In this document: positions 24,652 through 34,020 of the stretch, piece after piece | Numbering within the stretch: the stretch's first letter is position 1 | Layout of the letters: each line of letters starts with the position of its first letter | Assembly (NCBI GenBank): GCA_003149915.1 | Contig: QAMK01000024.1 | Location: 1-64,000 of the forward strand | Direction: 5' to 3' | From: Bacillota bacterium | GTDB lineage: Bacteria; Bacillota_I; Bacilli_A; RF39; UBA660 | DNA length: 64,000 nucleotides | Position numbers and translations under genes: made by a program | The notes under the pieces: model-generated | The model's database searches: none | Told to the model about the DNA's origin: nothing | The model's input: only the letters and a program-made list of their open reading frames with translations

Positions 24652-25902
24652 TTGAAATTACTTTCGATTCCAAGTGAGCAGTATGAAAATTATAAAATCG
24701 ATGCCATGTTTGATTGTTATAAATGGGACCCTCAATTTCTAGATCAAAATACATTGGCGAAACACGTTTTGGTCCTTTCTAGAGAAGAAGCGGAAGAACT
24801 TTCTGAACTAACCGAAAAATTAGATTTGGAAACGCGCACTGCAGAAGAATTTTTACTTCATCATCCATCTTTATGGAAGGTACTGGCACTGCCAAGAAAA
24901 CTGTATCCAGAATTAAAGCGAATGAAAAATTATGATGCCAAGCAACATGTTCGTCTGACTCGATACGATTTTCATCCGACCAAGAACGATAATTCGGGTC
25001 AAATCGTTTGGAAAGTGAGTGAAGTAAATAGTGATGTACCAGGCGGATTTGCTGAAAGTTCTCTGCTACCGAAACTAGCGATGCAATATTTAAAGAATGA
25101 TCGATATACAAGCATCGATTTTGGAAGTATTTTTGCCGGTGCACTTGCTAAGAAAATACCGTCAAATGGCACCATCATGTTTGTTCACTGTACGTCCTTT
25201 AGTGATGACCGCCAAGTCATGCAATATATAGGAGATAAGATGGAGTCCTTAGGATATCATTCGTTGTACGGTGCGGCTGATCACTTGGATTTTAAGAACC
25301 AAGAATCATACAGCCTCTTAAGTGGTTACGAAGGAAAAATCGATGGCATCGTACGGTTTACCCCAATTGAATGGATCAAAGATATGCATCCGAAAACTTG
25401 GTCTGGATACTTTGATACGATTACTCCCTCTTGTAATCATCCGATTTCTATTTTTGCTCAAACCAAACGGTTTCCATTCGTCTGGGATACTTTAGAGAAA
25501 AATGGAATCCAACTAGATACTTGGCGTAAATTACTCCCTAAAACGACAGAAGTCCATGAACGGAAACAGTTAAATGATTTTATTTATAAACCTGCCATGG
25601 GAAGAGTAGGAGAAAAGATATCGATTGAAGATGCATGCATGGAAGGAGAATACCAAGCGATATTAAAAGACGTAAAAAAGCATCCCAAAAACTACATCGC
25701 ACAAGAAAAATTTATAAGTAAACCATTGATTAGTCCAGAAGGAGAGTCTTTTCACGTCTGCTTAGGTTCTTACGCAGTAGATGGCAAACACGCTGGTTTT
25801 TATGCCAGGATTAGTACAAAAACGAGAATTGATTCAGAAGCACAAGATATTCCTGTTATCATCGAAAGGAAAGATAATTATGAACGCAAAAGAAGTATAT
25901 AA
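24652..25902 (+). CDS. Glutathionylspermidine synthase-like ATP-grasp ligase
   Basis: 416 residues, resembling the synthetase domain of glutathionylspermidine synthase (GSP_synth family). Visible features are VWKVSEVNSDVPGGFAESSL, FIYKPAMGRVGEKISI (ATP-grasp nucleotide-binding lysine and Gly loop) and YIAQEKFISKPL. There is no amidase domain. The enzyme should form an amide between a carboxylate and an amine. The homospermidine synthase two genes downstream makes a polyamine the likely amine. Translation starts at TTG 24652 after AAGGAAGGG. The 3' end overlaps the next gene by 23 bp. Confidence 0.85.
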   Translation: MKLLSIPSEQYENYKIDAMFDCYKWDPQFLDQNTLAKHVLVLSREEAEELSELTEKLDLETRTAEEFLLHHPSLWKVLALPRKLYPELKRMKNYDAKQHVRLTRYDFHPTKNDNSGQIVWKVSEVNSDVPGGFAESSLLPKLAMQYLKNDRYTSIDFGSIFAGALAKKIPSNGTIMFVHCTSFSDDRQVMQYIGDKMESLGYHSLYGAADHLDFKNQESYSLLSGYEGKIDGIVRFTPIEWIKDMHPKTWSGYFDTITPSCNHPISIFAQTKRFPFVWDTLEKNGIQLDTWRKLLPKTTEVHERKQLNDFIYKPAMGRVGEKISIEDACMEGEYQAILKDVKKHPKNYIAQEKFISKPLISPEGESFHVCLGSYAVDGKHAGFYARISTKTRIDSEAQDIPVIIERKDNYERKRSI

Positions 25903-26527
25903 AGTTTGGGCCCGTCCTTCTATTTGGTCTGGTTGGGTAAGACCAGTACCTTTTATCGATATTGATAAAGATTATAAACCGGATGCTATTTTAGATTTTA
26001 CCATTCCCGAAATCTATTATGTGGATTCTTACCAACAAAACGAAGCAATTTTCATCGATATCGATGGACCTAGTAGTATCAAAGAAGGAATTGCTCTAGC
26101 CCAAAAGGGATATCGTCCCATTCCTATTTTTAATGGCACCAATCCGTTACCGCAATCGGATACGAATGTCGATAATCGTTTACTGATGCCATACTTGATC
26201 TATGGTGCAGAAAAACTAAAATCAATTGCGATTTCAGAAGATGCGTCTCCCGTGTTTCTACTAGATTCCAATCGTCTCAATCGTTATCGTACGAATCGCT
26301 CGTTGTTCGATGCTAGTTGGGATATTTATCCGCAAGATATCCCGTCTTGCAAATTTTTACAAAGTCATCAAATTTCAAAAATTATCATTCGTGGTACGAA
26401 AGTTTCCAAAGATTTAGAGAAAGTTCTGTATCCTTATCAGCAAAAAGGAATGAAAATATTCTTTACAAATGGATTTGAAAAACCAGTTCCAATTCAGTTA
26501 AAGAAACCACGAAAAGAAGAATTATAA
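25880..26527 (+). CDS. Hypothetical protein of the polyamine operon
   Basis: 215 residues; family not recognised. It starts ATG 25880 behind GAAAGGAAAG, within the end of the ATP-grasp gene, and ends 12 bp before the homospermidine synthase gene. Visible segments include KVWARPSIWSGWVRPVPFID and IFIDIDGPSSIKEGIALAQK. No signal peptide is seen. Tight coupling between the ligase and synthase suggests a partner or third enzyme in the same pathway. That is inference from position only. Confidence 0.75.
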   Translation: MNAKEVYKVWARPSIWSGWVRPVPFIDIDKDYKPDAILDFTIPEIYYVDSYQQNEAIFIDIDGPSSIKEGIALAQKGYRPIPIFNGTNPLPQSDTNVDNRLLMPYLIYGAEKLKSIAISEDASPVFLLDSNRLNRYRTNRSLFDASWDIYPQDIPSCKFLQSHQISKIIIRGTKVSKDLEKVLYPYQQKGMKIFFTNGFEKPVPIQLKKPRKEEL

Positions 26528-26539
26528 GGATGTGAGACA

Positions 26540-28027
26540 ATGATAAAATACGCTGGCACGATCGTCCAATTTGGGTTTGGTGCCGTAGGGAAGAGTTTCT
26601 TTGAAAAAGTGCCAAAAGAAATCCAGTTTCAGGAAAACCGCTACCATGTAATTACGGGAAACAAATATGAATTTGAGTCATACATCAATTTAGGTGGTCT
26701 CGCTCCAAATTTTCATGTTTACGAAGTGAACCAAAATAATTTCAAAGAAATATTTGGTTCCTTTTTAAAAGAAGGGGATATGTTAATTGACTTTGCGGAT
26801 ACAGTCGGAACGAGAGACATTTGCAAGTGGTGTGCTGAAAACAATATCATGTACCTAAATACTGGAGAGGCTGATTGGCCTGAAAATTGGTACAGCATCT
26901 TTACAGAAAATCTATTAAAAACGGAAATGAAAAAGGAGTATCAAAAAGATTCCGTTCACTGTAAGCATCCAATCATCTTGCAACATGGTAATAATCCTGG
27001 CCTCGTATCTCACTTTGTGAAATTAGCAATCGAACATGTAGTAAAAAAACAGTTTCGCAAGGATAAGACATTAAATCGACTTTTAAAAGAAAGAAATTTT
27101 CCAGAAATTGCACGCAAAATCGGTTTACGAATGATTCATGTAAACGATATCGACTTACAAAAGACAAAAGAAAAGTTTCAAGAAAACAAACTGGTAAACA
27201 CTTGGTGTATTGACTCTTTCTTCTTTGAATTACTGAGTGAAGCAACAGAAAATATCGGTCCGCATGAAAGGCTAAAACAGAAAGATGAATACCAAATGCT
27301 AGACTTAGATTATGGTTTTTTAGAATACAAGACAATGGCAGTAGATACGACGTGTAAGACATATTATCCAGGTGGTGAATTCACAGGATATTTGGTGCCG
27401 CACGAAGAGACGATTACGATTGCTAAGTCATTAGAAATTGTAGAGAATGAAAAAAACGTATATCGTCCTTCTGTCATGTTTATCTATTCACCGTGCGATA
27501 TAGCAAAAAAATATTTAGAAACCTCCAAAGTAAATGATTATCCAAATCCAGATCCTATGAAACCACTAGATACAGAAAATAACGATGGAAAAACGATTGT
27601 AAGAGGTCACGTGTATCCATCTCAATCGGAAATCGTATACCGTGAAAACATAGAAGAGGGAACGGAATACGTAGGTGTTTTATTACTAGGAGAATCGTTT
27701 GATCCCGTTTGGGTTGGTAATCGCATTGAATTATCCTATTTATACAAAGATAAGAAACACTCTTATTGGCAGACTCCTACCATTACACCTGTTGCCATGT
27801 CGGCACTATCTGCACTTTGTTGGATGATTAAACATCAAAATCAAGGTGGAATCTATTTCCCAGATGATATTCCCGATTACCATATGATTGTCAAAAGGGC
27901 CGAGAAATACATCTCAAAAACAATTTATAAAACGTTTGCGAAAGACACAATTGAAGATAAACTGGGGATTCATTTATCGGACATTCAATCCCAAGACTTT
28001 TTTGCGAATTCCAAAGAAAAAGAATAA
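26540..28027 (+). CDS. Homospermidine synthase
   Basis: 495 residues. The N-terminal Rossmann NAD-binding region (IVQFGFGAVGKSFFE) is followed by the saccharopine-dehydrogenase-like fold, with YLNTGEADWPENWY and PIILQHGNNPGLVSHFVK. These are characteristic of bacterial homospermidine synthase, which joins two putrescines (or spermidine plus putrescine) with release of ammonia or diaminopropane. It is the last gene of the operon; a terminator follows. The neighbouring ATP-grasp ligase may conjugate its product. Confidence 0.92.
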   Translation: MIKYAGTIVQFGFGAVGKSFFEKVPKEIQFQENRYHVITGNKYEFESYINLGGLAPNFHVYEVNQNNFKEIFGSFLKEGDMLIDFADTVGTRDICKWCAENNIMYLNTGEADWPENWYSIFTENLLKTEMKKEYQKDSVHCKHPIILQHGNNPGLVSHFVKLAIEHVVKKQFRKDKTLNRLLKERNFPEIARKIGLRMIHVNDIDLQKTKEKFQENKLVNTWCIDSFFFELLSEATENIGPHERLKQKDEYQMLDLDYGFLEYKTMAVDTTCKTYYPGGEFTGYLVPHEETITIAKSLEIVENEKNVYRPSVMFIYSPCDIAKKYLETSKVNDYPNPDPMKPLDTENNDGKTIVRGHVYPSQSEIVYRENIEEGTEYVGVLLLGESFDPVWVGNRIELSYLYKDKKHSYWQTPTITPVAMSALSALCWMIKHQNQGGIYFPDDIPDYHMIVKRAEKYISKTIYKTFAKDTIEDKLGIHLSDIQSQDFFANSKEKE

Positions 28028-28049
28028 TCACATCGATTATTCTTTTTTT
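28021..28049. terminator. Bidirectional terminator between homospermidine synthase and DUF2207 genes
   Basis: AGAATAATC / GATTATTCT hairpin with T7 on the plus strand and A-rich flank on the other side. Confidence 0.85.
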
Positions 28050-28054
28050 GTGGA

Positions 28055-30298
28055 TTAATGGCCACCGCCACCACCGCCGCCTCCACGGCCACCACCACCG
28101 TAGAAGGAACCACCACTAGAATGGTAACTTCTAGAAACAGAAGAAGCATGGTGAGCACTGGAACGGAACGAATGTCCAAAATGGACGAAACTTCTCGTAT
28201 AGTAGTAACGATTGCTAAGCATTGGACTAGCACTGATATCAGGTCTTTGAATTTCTAATGCCTTGATGACTTTTTCAGAAATACCAAATGCCGTTGCATA
28301 TACTAAGTATTCTTCCCATAATGGAAGTTCGACAACAGTTTTTTCTTTCATCAACGTATTGCTGTTTAAGAAATTGTATAAAGCATACCACTTCGTGTAT
28401 TCATCTTCTCCAAGTTGCGTGAATAGAACATATTTCTTCGCATCGTGCCTTACAATCAACGCACAGATAATTAACGTAATACCCAATATAAAGAATGCGC
28501 CAAAAGCCAAATCGAGTCTCGTCATGGAAATAATCAAGTTTCCAATTGTCATGAGAAGAATAGCTAATATGATATAAATTTTTGCTAGTGAATTGGCCTC
28601 TTTCTTTAACCCTAAATAATCTGCTTTCTGGAAGTAACCATTCGAGATACCGATATTGACAACGGAATTTTGAATGCTCGTTAAGAAAGTATCCGTACTG
28701 TCGTAATCGTTAGCAACTCGGTTTTCAAATTGTTTCATGCTTATCGTACCATCTTTTGCATACTTTCGGATTAAATTGTAATAGGTTTGTTCGTTCATCG
28801 AAAGTGGTTCCAACTTTTTACCATGAATATTAATTCGTTCTTCATCCGCTGTAACCGTTTCTGTAGTAGTTCCCGGTTGGGTTTCACCTGCACTTGGAGA
28901 AATCGTATGTAGTAAACTGTTATTTACAAATGCATCGATTTCTGGTTTGACACTATTTTGGTAAGATGCATTGATTAAATCATTTAATGTAGCAGCAGGT
29001 CCAGTTGGTATTATAATCGGTTGATATAAGACTCGAAGTTGAATGTTATTGTTTTTCCAATCTTTCTCGGGACTGATTTTTTCTAGTTCAATATAGCCTT
29101 TTCTGACAAGACTTAGCATGATAGCAGAGTAGGCATCACCCTCATCAATTTTACCTTTCTTTTTGGCGAATACCAAAGACGCAGCGAAGTACGGATCTAA
29201 ATCACTTGGAATATCACGATAATATAAAATATTTTGCGAAGGTTGATAGAATTGATGTTTTTTCTGAATTCGTTGATTGCGGATTATGACGTAACCAAAG
29301 AAGATGACAGAAAGGACGATGGCTCCTGCTAACAATTGCAGTTTTTGTTCTTTTGCCTTTAGTGGAAGTTCATCGTATTCTCTAATCGCATCCATTGCTT
29401 CCTCTAAATAGACGTCATCGGAGTAGTAATTATCAGGTGCATAGTCTGTAAAAATATGACGATCTTCGTTGAAAGAAAGCAAAGTAAATTCTAAATATTC
29501 GTTGTAACTCTTGAATTTCAAATCATCTTGGTCTAGTTGAAAACTGAAGGTATGATAACCAGGATTTACAGTATCGGATTCTGTATAAGGAAATGAGTTC
29601 GCATTGGTGCCAAAAGTATGGGCAAGATAATTTCCTGATTTTGGCATATCTTCATTCGGAATTAAAATTTGACCAGAGAACGACTCTAAATATTTTACGG
29701 AGTCTTCTGAGTACATCGTCAGGTATAATTCCGAAACATCACTGTATTTTAAAGCAGCATTGTGCATTTCGTACTGAATTTCAAATGTTACTTGATCTCG
29801 GTAAATACCATCGACATAAAAAAATACAGCCTCGTACTGAGCAGCACTTTCACTATATGGACCCTCACTATGATACCAATGATAAGGACCGTACAGACTA
29901 CTCGTATAGTCACTATCATCCCAATATAATTTAGGACTTTCTTGATAGACGATTTCTGTTCCGTCATCATTTAACTGCTTGACGTAGTTAACGGTATAGT
30001 CGACTTTTAATCCATCGACATAATCTTCCGGTAAATCACGCCATAATTCCCAAAACAAATTGCTAGAAGATGCCGCATGCACATCGTATGTAATCTGTTC
30101 CGTGATTACAACGTTGCCACCATTCCCAGGTTCATCGACTAATTCTGCTTTGTAGTCTAACCCGACAATTCTAGCATAGTCGTTAAAACCAGTGCTTTCC
30201 TCAGACGAATACGAAAAAAACGTACTTAAAAAAGGCATTACAAATCCAAAAAAGATAACAAAACAAATCCAAAATTTCACAAAACGGTCTGTATTCAT
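28055..30298 (-). CDS. Second DUF2207 membrane protein with Gly-rich tail
   Basis: 747 residues. A signal/anchor segment (about 8-27) precedes an extracytoplasmic DUF2207 domain (NVVITEQITYDVHAASSSNLFWEL). Further parts are a membrane span near 325-345, a cytoplasmic region with FAAKKKGKIDE-like sequence, two spans near 575-625, and a C-terminal Ser/His then Gly tail. It shares the plan of the protein at 6355-8649 but is diverged and lacks an adjacent LemA gene. Repeated TATAAT sequences lie near 30310-30335 on the minus strand. The function is unknown. Confidence 0.85.
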   Translation of the reverse strand: MNTDRFVKFWICFVIFFGFVMPFLSTFFSYSSEESTGFNDYARIVGLDYKAELVDEPGNGGNVVITEQITYDVHAASSSNLFWELWRDLPEDYVDGLKVDYTVNYVKQLNDDGTEIVYQESPKLYWDDSDYTSSLYGPYHWYHSEGPYSESAAQYEAVFFYVDGIYRDQVTFEIQYEMHNAALKYSDVSELYLTMYSEDSVKYLESFSGQILIPNEDMPKSGNYLAHTFGTNANSFPYTESDTVNPGYHTFSFQLDQDDLKFKSYNEYLEFTLLSFNEDRHIFTDYAPDNYYSDDVYLEEAMDAIREYDELPLKAKEQKLQLLAGAIVLSVIFFGYVIIRNQRIQKKHQFYQPSQNILYYRDIPSDLDPYFAASLVFAKKKGKIDEGDAYSAIMLSLVRKGYIELEKISPEKDWKNNNIQLRVLYQPIIIPTGPAATLNDLINASYQNSVKPEIDAFVNNSLLHTISPSAGETQPGTTTETVTADEERINIHGKKLEPLSMNEQTYYNLIRKYAKDGTISMKQFENRVANDYDSTDTFLTSIQNSVVNIGISNGYFQKADYLGLKKEANSLAKIYIILAILLMTIGNLIISMTRLDLAFGAFFILGITLIICALIVRHDAKKYVLFTQLGEDEYTKWYALYNFLNSNTLMKEKTVVELPLWEEYLVYATAFGISEKVIKALEIQRPDISASPMLSNRYYYTRSFVHFGHSFRSSAHHASSVSRSYHSSGGSFYGGGGRGGGGGGGGH

Positions 30299-30386
30299 AA
30301 ACTCACACTCTCTTACTCATTATAAAATCATTATAACTGAAAAGATAAAAAATGAATAGAACAAAGTAATGAAAAAAGGAAAAAGA

Positions 30387-30416
30387 TTGACAAGTGTATA
30401 AAAGTACGCATATAAT
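30387..30416 (+). promoter_or_regulatory. Promoter of the NrtR-like regulator gene
   Basis: TTGACA (30387-30392), 18-bp spacer, TATAAT (30411-30416). An operator for autoregulation would be expected here but no clear palindrome is seen. Confidence 0.75.
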
Positions 30417-30440
30417 AAAAATGTAGAAAGGATAGAAGAT

Positions 30441-31151
30441 ATGGAAGTAAATAACCCGAAATACAAAGGACAGGGAATTCATCTCATTGCATCGATCTTT
30501 ACGATTGATCAAGGCGAGTTGAAAGTTTTGCTCATCAAGAGAAAAAATGAACCATTCGCATCTAGTTGGGCCTTGGTAGGAGGAGCCCTCTATAACGACG
30601 AAGATTTAGAGGACGGTCTTGCTCGTGAAATATACGAAAAGGCTGGTCTCACAGACATCGAAGTGCGACTAGCAAACGTATTTGGTAAGAAGAATCGTTC
30701 ACCCGTAATGAGAATGGTCGCCATCAGTTACATCGGTATGGTCGACAAAGAAAAAGTGAACATCTTCAAAAACACGTTAAAGACAAGTAATGCCAACTGG
30801 TTTTCCATCGATGAAATTCCAAATCTCGCATATGATCACAACGAAATCGTGCTAGATGCTTGTGAGAAGTTAAAACAATCGATTCTGACTTGGCCAATCT
30901 TAAAAGTCTTTTTCCCGGATGGATTTACACTGCCAGAACTACAAAAGTTATATGAAAGCATATTAAAGAAAAAATTCGATCGACGGAACTTCAAAAAGAA
31001 ATTACTACAAAGTGGAAAAATCACCCCAACGGAAGAACAGAGATTATTTGAAGGAAAGAAAAAAGCAAAAGTTTATCGTTTGTTAGAAGAAAATGAATTC
31101 GCTCATCTTAGTTTCCCTTGCAATTCAAAAATAGAGAAGGAGAATTTATGA
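30441..31151 (+). CDS. NrtR-like Nudix transcriptional regulator
   Basis: 236 residues. The N-terminal Nudix domain has a degenerate box: after GGALYNDEDLEDGLA the catalytic REIYEE appears as REIYEK, losing one metal-binding Glu. The C-terminal region (about 150-225: FTLPELQKLYESILKKKFDR, RRNFKKKLLQSGKI, AKVYRL) is the winged helix typical of NrtR repressors, which sense ADP-ribose and control NAD salvage genes. The next gene encodes a P-loop protein with a NadR-like start. It overlaps that gene's region by 4 bp. The ligand is inferred from the family. Confidence 0.85.
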   Translation: MEVNNPKYKGQGIHLIASIFTIDQGELKVLLIKRKNEPFASSWALVGGALYNDEDLEDGLAREIYEKAGLTDIEVRLANVFGKKNRSPVMRMVAISYIGMVDKEKVNIFKNTLKTSNANWFSIDEIPNLAYDHNEIVLDACEKLKQSILTWPILKVFFPDGFTLPELQKLYESILKKKFDRRNFKKKLLQSGKITPTEEQRLFEGKKKAKVYRLLEENEFAHLSFPCNSKIEKENL

Positions 31152-32272
31152 AAGTTAAGAAAATCGTATTAACAGGTGGACCGTGTGCAGGAAAGACAAC
31201 CGCCCTGCAACAAATTGAAAGAGAGTTTACAGAAAAAGGATACCATGTCTTAATCGTACCAGAGGCAGCATCAATTTTAATTGGTGCTGGAATTCGTCCC
31301 TTTGGCCCTTACATCATGGATATGGCAGAGTTCCAAAAATATGTAATCGGACTCCAAATGGATTTAGAAAATTTTGCTGAGAAAGCAGCAGAAAGTGAAA
31401 CGAATCCCTGCTTAATTGTCTGCGACCGTGGTATATTAGATGATAGAGCATATGTAGATGAATCAGATTGGAACAATCTTTTACATGAGTTTAAGGTAAC
31501 AAATTTTGATTTGATGAATCGTTACGATCTGATTATACATTTACGAACAGCAGCGCTCGGTAAAGAAGAGTTCTATACGTTAGATAACAACAATGCTAGA
31601 ACGGAAACACCGTCTGAAGCGAGAGAGAAAGACCAAAAGACATTAGAAGCTTGGCTCGGTCATGAAAAGGTAAAAGTGATTGGGAATGAAATGTCTTTTC
31701 AAGATAAAATCAGAAAAGTCGTAGAAGAAATTTATCGCTCTTTAGAAAAACCATATCCGTTGCAAATTCAATATAAATACTTATTATCGGAACTGGATGT
31801 TTCTAAGATGAATGAAATTCAATTCGTAAAATTAGAGTTGGAACAATACATTACGGAAGAAGATGGCAAGGAAACAATCTATCGCAAGACTGGACGAGGT
31901 GGAGAAGAAAAATATACCGCAATTACGAAGATGGATACGGATATCAATCATGAACGAATTACAACATCTAGATTGATAACAGATGTAGAATATTACCAAA
32001 ACATGCCACCTAAAATAACGCCAATTCGTAAAACGAGATACTGTTTCGAATACCAAAATCAATATTTTAGATTAGATATATTTGAAAACGGATTACAACT
32101 TTTAGAAGTGGAACCGACTACTGTGAAACAGCCTGTCGCATTACCAGACTTCATGACAATAGAAAAAGAGGTCACCGACGATGTTTGGTATCGTAACAGT
32201 TCTGTATTTAAACGTCAAAATTCATTTGCAAATTGCCGTAATCAGAAATTACTACAAAAGAAGATGTCATGA
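31148..32272 (+). CDS. AAA_28 P-loop ATPase/kinase fused to CYTH domain
   Basis: 374 residues. The N-terminal P-loop domain has Walker A GGPCAGKTTAL (residues about 8-18) and Walker B-like CLIVCDRGILDD. It is similar to NadR-type nicotinamide riboside kinases and AAA_28 proteins. From about residue 195 the sequence becomes a CYTH (triphosphate tunnel) domain: KLELEQYITEED, YRKTGRGGEEKYTAITK, FRLDIFENGLQLLEVEP. CYTH domains bind triphosphates. ATG 31148 follows AAGGAG. Co-transcription with the NrtR-like regulator suggests a nucleotide or NAD-linked role. Confidence 0.85.
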   Translation: MKVKKIVLTGGPCAGKTTALQQIEREFTEKGYHVLIVPEAASILIGAGIRPFGPYIMDMAEFQKYVIGLQMDLENFAEKAAESETNPCLIVCDRGILDDRAYVDESDWNNLLHEFKVTNFDLMNRYDLIIHLRTAALGKEEFYTLDNNNARTETPSEAREKDQKTLEAWLGHEKVKVIGNEMSFQDKIRKVVEEIYRSLEKPYPLQIQYKYLLSELDVSKMNEIQFVKLELEQYITEEDGKETIYRKTGRGGEEKYTAITKMDTDINHERITTSRLITDVEYYQNMPPKITPIRKTRYCFEYQNQYFRLDIFENGLQLLEVEPTTVKQPVALPDFMTIEKEVTDDVWYRNSSVFKRQNSFANCRNQKLLQKKMS

Positions 32273-32325
32273 ATGGAATTACTATGATATACTAAAGGAA
32301 ATAAAAGATAGAAAAGGAGTATATC

Positions 32326-32928
32326 ATGAGAATAGGAATTGATATTGATGGTGTGTTAACAGATTTTGAACAATGGCGATTGGATTATGGCAGCAAATTT
32401 TATTTAGAAACATATCATAAAGAAATTGTCTGTAACAACGCTTATGAAACACGCACTATTTTTGATGCTTCCAAAGAGCAAGATGATGCCTTTTGGATGA
32501 AATGTTTTAAAGACTATGCCCAGCACATCCCCGTTCGTCCTTTTGCAAGTGAAGTCATTCGTAATCTTCACCAAGCGGGCAACGAAATCATCATGATTAC
32601 AGCAAGAGGAGATCACGCATCGCATTCTTCTACTGTCATGAGTTTAGAAGAAAACAAACAAGTTACTGTCAATTGGCTTCATCATAACCAAATTGAATAT
32701 GACAAAATCATTTTTCAAGCGAACGATAAATTAGAAATTTGCAAAAACGAAAAAATTGATGTAATGATTGATGATAAACCGCAAAATATTGTTGCCATCT
32801 CCTCTCAAATTCCAGTCATTTGCTATCATGCTCGATACAACACCAATTGCAAAGGAAAGAATATAATAAGGTGCTACAGTTGGTACGATATCAATGCGAA
32901 AATTCACTCTTTTATAAATATGATATAA
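32326..32928 (+). CDS. HAD-like 5'-nucleotidase
   Basis: 200 residues. Motif I is IGIDIDGVLTDF (catalytic Asp-x-Asp), motif II IIMITARGD, and motif III/IV VMIDDKPQNI. This resembles HAD phosphatases of the NT5C/YqfW nucleotidase group. It acts on phosphomonoesters in the cytoplasm. AAAGGAG precedes the ATG, and a TATACT lies near 32289. It may extend the nucleotide-related theme of the two genes upstream. Confidence 0.88.
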   Translation: MRIGIDIDGVLTDFEQWRLDYGSKFYLETYHKEIVCNNAYETRTIFDASKEQDDAFWMKCFKDYAQHIPVRPFASEVIRNLHQAGNEIIMITARGDHASHSSTVMSLEENKQVTVNWLHHNQIEYDKIIFQANDKLEICKNEKIDVMIDDKPQNIVAISSQIPVICYHARYNTNCKGKNIIRCYSWYDINAKIHSFINMI

Positions 32929-32946
32929 TGGCAATAAGTGGTGAGA

Positions 32947-33999
32947 ATGATGAATTATATAAAAGACAATAAAAAAATATCATGGATAAAAAAATATTAT
33001 AAAAAAGATTCCATTTTATTGGAACTAGCGTTTTTAAATTATGAAAAACACAATCTTTATATAATTTTAACAGAGTCAAGAAAATACCATACATTTCGAT
33101 TGAGCTGGTTTGATTTAGATAGCATAAAAGATAAAACAATCGCAAAATATCTTTCTTGTCAGACAATCTCATCGTTTATGATAGCTGCTCTTCAAGATAC
33201 TTATGCCCAGCAAACAATTCAATTGGAAAGTTCATCTGAATTCTCATTCAATGATGAAATCGTTGTGCTAAGAACTGCTTTTCAAACAAAAGATGATACT
33301 AAAATAGAAGTTTCATTTCAAAAATATCTTCCAGTGTCCTTGCTCCCTTTATCTAATCTATTCTTTTTTGTCTTTTCTAATTTACCAAAAGAATATAACG
33401 AATTATATTATGAATTATTTGCGGAAATTACCGAAACAACGGAAAAGTACGAATATAAAAGAGAATTTGACTTTGACTTATTCCGCGACGATTTAGAAAA
33501 ACTATTTCAAAAAGTAATTATACAACGAGGAAAAAAATATTGGAAAGAAGAACGAGTATTATTTTTAGAAAAAATAGGGAGTACGTATTTTGCTGTTGTA
33601 GAAGGGACAGAAAAGTACATTGTGATGATAAAATATAACGACGAAAAGAAAAGAACTCAAGTATCTTGTTCTTGCCCCTGTGAATTTTATTGCAAACATA
33701 TTTATGCTGTAATACTTGCAATTAGAAACAACGCATTTCGTCGATTTTATAAAATTATGCTCAAGAATTCCAATCAAAATTTATTGGAACTAGTCGAAAA
33801 TTTTGAATATTTCTTATGCTTGGGATTGAAAGAAAAAAGCTTTGAAATTATAAATCATGATGGATGTCTAGAAACGGTTCCCATATTAGATGAAAACGGT
33901 AAATATAATTGGGAAATCTTAGAAGATTCGGAAGATGAAACACTGAAAAATCAGGTAAAAAAATTGAAAGATAAAGTATACTCTGATGAAAATCAGTAA
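32947..33999 (+). CDS. SWIM zinc-finger protein
   Basis: 350 residues. A SWIM zinc-binding motif CSCPCEFYCKHIYAV (CxC...CxH type) lies near residue 240. The remainder has no recognised domain. SWIM motifs mediate DNA or protein binding in helicase-associated and other bacterial proteins, but no helicase gene is adjacent. The promoter -10 TATAAT is at 32924-32929, so the ATG at 32947 (or 32950) is preferred over GTG 32938. The function is unknown. Confidence 0.8.
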   Translation: MMNYIKDNKKISWIKKYYKKDSILLELAFLNYEKHNLYIILTESRKYHTFRLSWFDLDSIKDKTIAKYLSCQTISSFMIAALQDTYAQQTIQLESSSEFSFNDEIVVLRTAFQTKDDTKIEVSFQKYLPVSLLPLSNLFFFVFSNLPKEYNELYYELFAEITETTEKYEYKREFDFDLFRDDLEKLFQKVIIQRGKKYWKEERVLFLEKIGSTYFAVVEGTEKYIVMIKYNDEKKRTQVSCSCPCEFYCKHIYAVILAIRNNAFRRFYKIMLKNSNQNLLELVENFEYFLCLGLKEKSFEIINHDGCLETVPILDENGKYNWEILEDSEDETLKNQVKKLKDKVYSDENQ

Positions 34000-34020
34000 A
34001 GCAAATTTGGCAGGGATATT

